Source: Atopsyche davidsoni (Eukaryota; Arthropoda; Insecta; Trichoptera; Hydrobiosidae). From it: a stretch of DNA of 64,000 nucleotides. The translations under genes were made by a program, and so were the position numbers. The DNA lies in contig JAILWY010000011.1 in the NCBI GenBank assembly GCA_022113835.1, positions 6,692,501 to 6,756,500 on the forward strand, written 5' to 3'. The notes below the pieces were generated by a model. The model searched no databases. It saw only the letters and a program-made list of their open reading frames with translations, and had not been told where the DNA came from. This document shows positions 59,826 to 64,000 of this stretch, one piece after another (position 1 is the first letter of the stretch; each line of letters starts with the position of its first letter).

Positions 59826-60399
59826 TTAGCTGTGAGTATATATGATTGTCTATGAGTGTTACGAATTCCCGTATTTCACAGTAGGCATTGTTAATGTATG
59901 TGCAAATAATTTACTACACCATACTGTGTTGCTAATCTCCCAAGAACAAATATTTCGCCTTTGTGTTCCATTCATGTTCCGGTTTACTCTACTTTTAGAA
60001 AAGGCATTGTGCTGATTCTCCGTACCATGGCGCTAATCTATTATTCGAGCCTGTCACACTAGAACAGATAATTTTACTAAATTCGTTTATAGTGCAGTTT
60101 AATTTGGACATGGATGTACCTCGCTCATAATATTGTAAAAAAAATAGCATAGCTATTTTTTTTTCATATATAATCGACTGATGAACAAATTTTTTTTGTT
60201 TTGGAAAATTTTACAATGGAAACATTGCATTACTCGAATAACCCACTGGGCTATATATTTTTTGGGTAATCGAATCTCACATGAAACGACGGGAAAAATT
60301 TTTGTTTTTTTTTTTTTGCTGTTTCATGTTGCTGTGCAGCGATTTTCAAAAAAAATAGTATTAAATAATAATATGTAAGCCAGCAGACATTCGCTGGCC

Positions 60400-60600
60400 T
60401 GCGTTTTGCCTCGGCACATTGTACCCCGGCAGGACTTTGCTCGGCGTGCTCTAAATAAGGCGCCGATTGGAATTCGATTCCCGGCGCGGAAAAATGTCAA
60501 CAGTGCCGGCGATAAGCGTGTGTCATCTGCACTGCGGTTAGGCAAGCGGTACATGCCTTGCGTGACGCACGCACTCCCGCATTCGTAAACCAATCTGTAC
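60400..60600. other. GC-richer block with a B-box-like word
   Basis: GGAATTCGATTCCCGGCGCGG (60470-60490) is close to a tRNA B box, but no A box or cloverleaf is visible. It may be a SINE remnant. The minus-strand ORF of 89 codons has no recognisable domain. Confidence 0.2.
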
Positions 60601-60859
60601 CTTGATCAATCTTATTGCAATGTGCTGCATTGCGATAATTGTGCTATGCTAGTGATCGACTTGCAGTTATCTTTTTGAATTTTTTTAATTTCTTGAGTTA
60701 TTTATATAATTATTTATTATTTTTATGAGCTTTAAAATTGCTATATAAGCGGAATTTACGTTTACGGAAGTATAGCCGAATTAGTGAGACTAACCCCAGG
60801 CTAGATATGTATTCGAGGAAATGGTCACCAACCTGTTGTGAGGAGAGGCACTGGAAGAA

Positions 60860-60975
60860 GAAGTCACTGGGCGGGGGACGCACACCTGTTCCCCGCCACG
60901 TGACGGCGCCGTGACGTCACACGTGCACTTTCCACCGCGGCCTCGTCTCCGTGCCCTCACTCCTGGGCGATACGA
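60860..60975 (+). promoter_or_regulatory. CpG-rich patch with E-box and CRE
   Basis: CACGTG (60897-60902) and TGACGTCA (60912-60919) lie 9 bp apart in GC-rich sequence, followed by another ACGTG. This could bind bHLH and bZIP factors. No start site or gene was identified. Confidence 0.3.
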
Positions 60976-62339
60976 TGAATGGACCGTCGGCTGCTGCTCT
61001 TTGTGTACCGGACGCGAATAACTCGGCCTCTCGGCTTGTTTTGAGAATGGGCTAAATTTTCTTTTCACAAAAACAGCTGGTACGTTGTTTACTACTGTAT
61101 ATTATAAATTATTGGCATATCTTAAAAAAAAAAAAAAAACAATGATAAGATGTTTGATATTTCCTGTAGAAGACACCACTGACGTTTTTTTTTTTTTTAC
61201 AATAAATATCATTGATTTATGACACACGTACAACTATTGCGAAAATGAACGATGTCAATCATAATCATTAATTATTGCTATGATTATTTTATAAATTAAC
61301 TTTTTTTTTTCTCATAAAATATAAAAATAATAAAATATGTATTGTACTATTGATTATCACTTGAATATAAATAATGTCGCGTGTAGGCAACAGTGTAATC
61401 AATTATGAAGTATTCAAACTTCCAAACACCTCTCCTTACAACTTGCAATTTCAGTTTTACTCATTTCGTTACTGATGCTGAATAGTTTACATAAAAATCT
61501 ATGTATGATTAACGAACGCATACATAAAATAAAGCATTTATTCATAATATTTTTAAAATATTACAAATATATATGGTAGATACGAGACAGAAAATATTAA
61601 ATCGACGAGGTTATAATATACAAGCAATGCTTTGTATCTCTGCCAGATAAAAAGAAAATTATTTAAAATCTTCGTTTCTATATTTGTCATTGCATAGACT
61701 ATGACAAAAAAATATTTTTAAAAAATCTTACCATACATGTTATGGTTTACCGAGCCAATTGCATTTCTAAAACGCATATTGCACTATTCAAAATATGCTT
61801 TCGAAGTTAAAGGTCGCAGTGGCGCAGATCTTTCTCTGCCCGGGTGCATCCTTTTGTTCTCGGACACCTCTGATCTCTCTTGTGAGAATTTCTTGGCACG
61901 CTCCGCACAACTCCGAGTGCATCATCAGGTGACCGGACCCTCGTCCTCCCCTGCTTGCGGTCAGCATAAATATTCACACTTTGTGCTGACTTTGTAACGG
62001 GCTTCAATACACTTCATTGTGCTCGCGAACCACGGACAACCGGATAATCTGCATTCTACAGATAAAATGTCAACTAAACATGTGCTTACCATATTTGAAG
62101 ATAGGACGCAGTGCCGAAGGAAGATGACACACCAAATTTTAAACTCATTCTTCCCTCGGTGTCAAGTGGTGAGATGTATGAATTCTGAAACTGAAAGCCC
62201 AAGAAAGAAAGCATCACCACATCGAATATTCTAACCGTATCATTCGGCAGGTTAATTCTGTTTCGTTAAGCGGTCTACTCTCGAAACAACAAATTGTCAG
62301 TGGTTAAATTTTTTTAAATTAACCCCAATGGGTAAAACA

Positions 62340-62600
62340 CGCCCGATAGCAATTTGTTGTTGTGCTTTTGTCGGTCGGTTGCCACTGTGCGAGTACGGCT
62401 ATGGCGGAATGCCATCAATAGCAATGGAGAGTGACGCGTGCTATCTGCCTCCGTACCATTCCGCTCCGGCGCGTGACGTCAGAGGCGTGACGTCACGCGG
62501 TCACCGCATTCCGGTGCGTCTGCTGACCAACGTCGACCGCTCCTCCCCAGGAGCAAGCCAGAAAAAAAATCCAGTCACACGTATCCCTGATTTCCCCGAG
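62340..62600 (+). promoter_or_regulatory. GC-rich block with paired CRE sites
   Basis: TGACGTCA at 62474-62481 and 62488-62495, 14 bp apart start to start, sit in a CpG-rich block. The 92-codon ORF spanning it has no recognisable domain. Confidence 0.3.
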
Positions 62601-62699
62601 GGTTAAGGGCGATATCTTCCATCGTATTTCTGTATATTTCGAGCAATTTGCTTATACCCTAGTTTTTTTTTTTTTTTTTTTCATATTGGAAATCTTTCT

Positions 62700-62812
62700 C
62701 AGTTTAGACCTGGAGTAACTGGAGGCTGTTGTCCCGTACAAAAATCAACCAGCCTTACACGACGATGGCTACCTGTCGGTTGTGTTGTCGCGTGCGTAGA
62801 CCGCTATAGAAA
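62700..62812 (-). repeat. Small inverted-repeat element, right part
   Basis: GTCGGTTGTGTTGTCGCGTG followed by CGTAGACCGC matches the family right end; the left part is diverged. A T19 run lies just upstream (62663-62681). Confidence 0.4.
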
Positions 62813-63010
62813 CATTTGTTACGCGTTGTTATTTCATATCTGACCTTTTATTTGTAATGGAGTAGTAAAGACTATTCGCCCGCATACACAGTAGCAATCA
62901 ATCTTTCAAATGGGCTACTACGAAATGATATTCATTATGTATTAATTTATTTATATTTAATTATACGGTGCTAATTATTTTATTCTTTATGATTATCTTT
63001 GTTTTAAGAG

Positions 63011-63064
63011 CACTTTTCAAGAGTTGCTTCAGACTTTGAAGTCTGAAGCAACCCTTGAAAAGTG
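63011..63064 (+). repeat. Near-perfect 25-bp hairpin
   Basis: The left arm 63011-63035 and right arm 63040-63064 pair at 24 of 25 positions around a TTGA loop, and GAG/CTC pairing may extend it outwards past a 2-base bulge. It resembles a small-RNA precursor or an extreme fold-back element. There is no sign of transcription in the sequence itself. Confidence 0.8.
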
Positions 63065-63239
63065 AGCTCACAAACACAAATGTTTATCATCTCCTAGTCG
63101 TTTGCTTATTCATATTTGTTGTTTATACATACATCCACATGGAGTATTACGAATTGATGCAGACTATCGTGCATGGTTTTTTTATGTATGCTTATGGTGT
63201 TCATTGAATATCCATGCATGGGAAAACACAAATAATCCG

Positions 63240-63400
63240 TTGCAGTCTCGGCGTCAGCGGCCGGGCCCCCCGCCGAGGTCGCGCCAATGACGGCGATGTA
63301 CGCTGCAGTGTATTTTTACCCGCCAGGGTTGCCCCTCGCCATCGGTGTTGCCATTATTCTAACCCAACCTCACCCGAGACGACCGTCTAATTTATAACCC
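63240..63400. other. CpG-rich patch
   Basis: A GC-rich patch with GGCGGGGGGCCCGGCC-like composition ends in CTAACCCAACCTCACCC. No gene is recognised. Confidence 0.3.
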
Positions 63401-63713
63401 ATGATTCAGAATAGCCTGTACGGTTAGATTTTGCGTGAACTCGTCTACCATCACTGCAGCCGGCGAGACGCGGGTTTTGCGGGCTGTGAAAAAAAAATTG
63501 CGCAAAAGTGAACATACGGGCATTTGTCGCGGTAAAAATGAGTGTAGACGTTGTACCTGTGCACAATTCGTGAAAATTGTTTAATTTTCCACTGCTGTTT
63601 GTATGCAAAAATGCAATTTTCCACAATGCAAACAATGTGTTGACCGAATTTAATTTTAAACATCTGTTAAGAAATTCAATGTTTTTGACAGAGAGTACTT
63701 GGTGGAATTCCAT
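63387..63713 (-). CDS. Open frame downstream of the hammerhead-like repeat, unidentified
   Basis: This minus-strand frame of 108 codons starts MEFHQVLSVKNIEFLN. Its first 13 codons are conserved at 19250-19294 (MKSHQVLFVKDID), and the first four at 39558-39569 (MEFH). That conservation at matching positions after the repeat core suggests the start is, or was, the N-terminus of an element-encoded protein. Past about residue 20 there is nothing to compare, and the C-terminal third lies in the GC-rich patch at 63390-63480 and may be unrelated. I see no reverse transcriptase or nuclease motif. The frame is likely a truncated element ORF, not a host gene. Confidence 0.3.
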   Translation of the reverse strand: MEFHQVLSVKNIEFLNRCLKLNSVNTLFALWKIAFLHTNSSGKLNNFHELCTGTTSTLIFTATNARMFTFAQFFFHSPQNPRLAGCSDGRRVHAKSNRTGYSESWVIN

Positions 63714-63870
63714 TTTAATATTTTTGAGTTAAATACTTGAGTGATTTTCCACATGTTTCTGTTTGATAATGGCGACATGAAAGGTTGGCGAAACCGGTCA
63801 CAAATAAAAACGAACATGTGGAAAATCACTCAAGTATTTTACTCAAAATAATGTTAAAAATGCAATTTTA
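63640..63870 (+). repeat. Fold-back copy of the hammerhead-like repeat family
   Basis: Arms of 35 bp with one mismatch (63723-63757 and 63813-63847) flank a 55-base centre. The centre holds TTTGATAA (63762-63769), TGGC, GACATGAAAGGTTGGC and GAAACCGGTC (63790-63799), followed by ACAAATAAAAA. The right arm leads to an ATG-like word at 63860. The left arm, read on the minus strand, leads to ATG at 63711-63713 opening the minus frame MEFHQVLSVKNIEFLN. That start matches the 19250 and 39558 loci. It is therefore a head-to-head dimer of two family members. Confidence 0.75.
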
Positions 63871-64000
63871 AAATACAATTAATATATATTTATTTTTTAT
63901 TAATAAATGAACCGAATAGGGTAGATTCGTCATAGCTTAGATCAAAATAAAAAAATCATTGTTTTTAAATAATTTAAAAAACGTCTATTTATTGCGTGTA

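Noticed and set aside
60465..60495. Possible tRNA T-arm (ATTCGATTCC)
   Set aside because: No matching acceptor, D-arm or anticodon stem upstream, so no tRNA gene is called.
1..64000. CRISPR arrays, bacterial operons, riboswitches or prophage
   Set aside because: No regularly spaced repeats with unique spacers, no ribosome-binding sites with tight gene packing; composition and transposons are eukaryotic.

Overview
This window looks like non-coding DNA from an AT-rich animal genome, most likely an insect or other arthropod. The sequence shows long AT-rich tracts, short CpG-rich islands, and decayed eukaryotic cut-and-paste transposons (Tigger/pogo, piggyBac, mariner, hAT). No long open reading frame belongs to a host gene. 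Nearly all of the short ORFs (60-160 codons) are chance frames in GC-rich islands or homopolymers, or pieces of transposons. The taxon assignment is an inference from transposon content and composition, not from a host gene.

Layout. 1-7.4 kb: AT-rich DNA holding one Tigger-like element (1292-2723) with its own TA duplication, terminal repeats and subterminal iterons. 7.4-10.5 kb: piggyBac-derived copy 1 (7478-9257) and an internally deleted mariner (9972-10512). 10.5-24 kb: AT-rich DNA with GC islands, a candidate TATA promoter near 17.87 kb, a fold-back repeat at 19.12 kb with a short conserved ORF start beside it, pieces of a SINE-like family, and a (TA)38 microsatellite. 24.4-26.3 kb: piggyBac copy 2, a sister of copy 1 carrying the same premature stop and the same loss of the catalytic core. 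26.3-36 kb: GC islands, several copies of a small inverted-repeat element, a second candidate TATA promoter near 31.57 kb, a cluster of four TGACGTCA sites, and the only credible host exon (40 bp, 29919-29958). 36-51 kb: a large CpG-rich island at 39.0-40.3 kb that could be a transcription start region, more small inverted-repeat elements, a hAT element with an 8-bp duplication (49096-49415), and the second copy of a 440-bp dispersed repeat. 51-64 kb: a 15-unit 9-bp minisatellite, a second hAT element carrying a nested SINE-like copy (58473-59070), a near-perfect 25-bp hairpin at 63.01 kb, and a 35-bp-arm fold-back at 63.72 kb.

Most interesting signal. Three scattered loci (19.1, 39.5 and 63.7 kb) share a block that runs from GAAACCGGTC through an AATAAA-like stretch to an ATG with the same start (Met-Glu/Lys-Phe/Ser-His). 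Two of them also carry TTTGATAA-[AT]-GGC just upstream. The order resembles a hammerhead ribozyme core, and two loci are head-to-head inverted dimers. I infer a decayed family of Penelope-like or other hammerhead-bearing retroelements. A strong strand bias of long poly-T runs (12 runs of 16 or more T against 1 run of A on the + strand) is the second signal; together with the candidate exon it would fit an intron of a + strand gene.
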